64,000 bases of DNA from contig NZ_JACHZQ010000002.1 in NCBI RefSeq assembly GCF_014193655.1, positions 372,001 to 436,000 on the forward strand, read 5' to 3'. Made by a program: the position numbers and the translations under genes. The notes below the pieces were generated by a model, which made no database searches, was not told the DNA's origin, and saw nothing but the letters and a program-made list of their open reading frames with translations. This DNA is from Rhizobium sp. BK313. Its GTDB lineage: Bacteria > Pseudomonadota > Alphaproteobacteria > Rhizobiales > Rhizobiaceae. Shown in pieces: positions 63,472 through 64,000 of the stretch (within the stretch, counting starts at the first letter, position 1; every line of letters starts with the position of its first letter).

Positions 63472-63504
63472 ATCGTTATTCCTGCATATTGGACGAGCAC
63501 CGTT

Positions 63505-64000
63505 TCAGGCGCCGACGGTTTTTCTGTTGATGAAGCTGAAGGCGAGGACGGCAAAGATGAGAGTGCCCGTGCCGACCTGTTGCCAGTAGAAGTTCAGGCC
63601 GGTCAGCAAGAGGCCGTTGGCAACGATGCTGAGAAGCAGAACGCCAAGAACGGTTCCTGCGACATTCGGACGGCCAAGCGGCGAGAGCGTCGTTCCGATG
63701 AAGGTGGCTCCGATAGCGTTGAGGAGAAAGGCATTGCCGGAGGAGGGAATGTAGACCGTGACGGTCGCGGTCAGAATGAGACCTGCGACGGCCGCGATCA
63801 GCCCGGCAAGAATGAAGGTCACGGCAACGTGGCCGCCAAGGCCGATGCCGGAATAACGCACGACGCTCGGCTGGATGCCGATCGAAAGAACCACGCGGCC
63901 GAAGCGCATGCGCGTGAAGAGCACGATGGCGGCGACGATGATGAGGACGGCGATTGCGAGCGGAACCGGAAAGCCGGCGATGCTGCCATGGCCGAGAAAG
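63505..64000 (-). CDS. ABC transporter permease, sugar (RbsC) type, 5' end cut off
   Basis: The C-terminal ~165 residues of an inner-membrane permease are visible; the frame continues past the window edge (FLGHGSIAGFPVPLAIAVLI at the edge). Family marks are YSGIGLGG, GNAFLLNAIGATFIGTTLSPLGRPNVAGT and NGLLLTGLNFYWQQVGTGTLI, typical of ribose/simple-sugar uptake permeases. It probably belongs with the monooxygenase gene in one operon. Confidence 0.85.
   Translation of the reverse strand, partial: FLGHGSIAGFPVPLAIAVLIIVAAIVLFTRMRFGRVVLSIGIQPSVVRYSGIGLGGHVAVTFILAGLIAAVAGLILTATVTVYIPSSGNAFLLNAIGATFIGTTLSPLGRPNVAGTVLGVLLLSIVANGLLLTGLNFYWQQVGTGTLIFAVLAFSFINRKTVGA

Overview
The window looks like part of a Rhizobiaceae-type alphaproteobacterial genome, probably a large replicon or accessory region. 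The base composition is GC-rich. The gene content (a second nuo cluster with H and I split off, a four-subunit sarcosine-oxidase-like enzyme with glxBCD-type genes, AcoR-like sigma-54 activators) is familiar from Rhizobium and Sinorhizobium relatives. I saw no rRNA, tRNA, CRISPR array or intact insertion sequence.

Region 1 (1-3942) is a worn edge. It holds a truncated ROK-family fragment, a PAS-GGDEF diguanylate cyclase, small unknown proteins, a DUF3592 membrane protein and a frameshifted glyoxalase-superfamily gene. Region 2 (3960-20404) is a binuclear-iron (propane/acetone/phenol-type, Mim/Prm) monooxygenase island. It contains a hydroxylase alpha subunit, reductase, beta subunit, coupling protein, an amidohydrolase, a DUF59 protein, a dedicated GroEL, an alcohol dehydrogenase, and a sigma-54 enhancer-binding protein at each end. 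Near-consensus -24/-12 promoters precede both adh (5984-5999) and mimA (9950-9965). Between adh and mimA, on the opposite strand, lies a tightly overlapping chain of five unrecognised small genes (9735 down to 7538), including a 36-residue peptide gene and a beta-propeller protein. This chain is my best candidate for something undescribed.

Region 3 (20475-44897) encodes a complete route for methylated amines. Tmm oxidises trimethylamine to its N-oxide; Tdm splits the oxide to dimethylamine and formaldehyde; DmmDABC demethylates dimethylamine. GmaS, MgsABC and MgdABCD then process methylamine through gamma-glutamylmethylamide and N-methylglutamate, and FolD and PurU handle the tetrahydrofolate-bound C1 unit. 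A GlxA-type AraC regulator, an XRE-cupin regulator, an APC permease and a small soluble PAS chemoreceptor accompany these genes.

Region 4 (45348-61897) is an NADH:quinone oxidoreductase cluster ordered J-K-(extra antiporter-like subunit)-(84-residue membrane protein)-L-M-N-A-B-C-D-E-F-G. A convergent CBS-I-H unit follows on the other strand. The extra antiporter-like subunit gives four potential ion-pumping subunits instead of three. Region 5 (62074-64000) has a DmoA/NtaA-type flavin monooxygenase and the end of an ABC sugar-type permease cut by the window edge.

All assignments rest on reading the translated sequence and motifs by eye. No database search was run.
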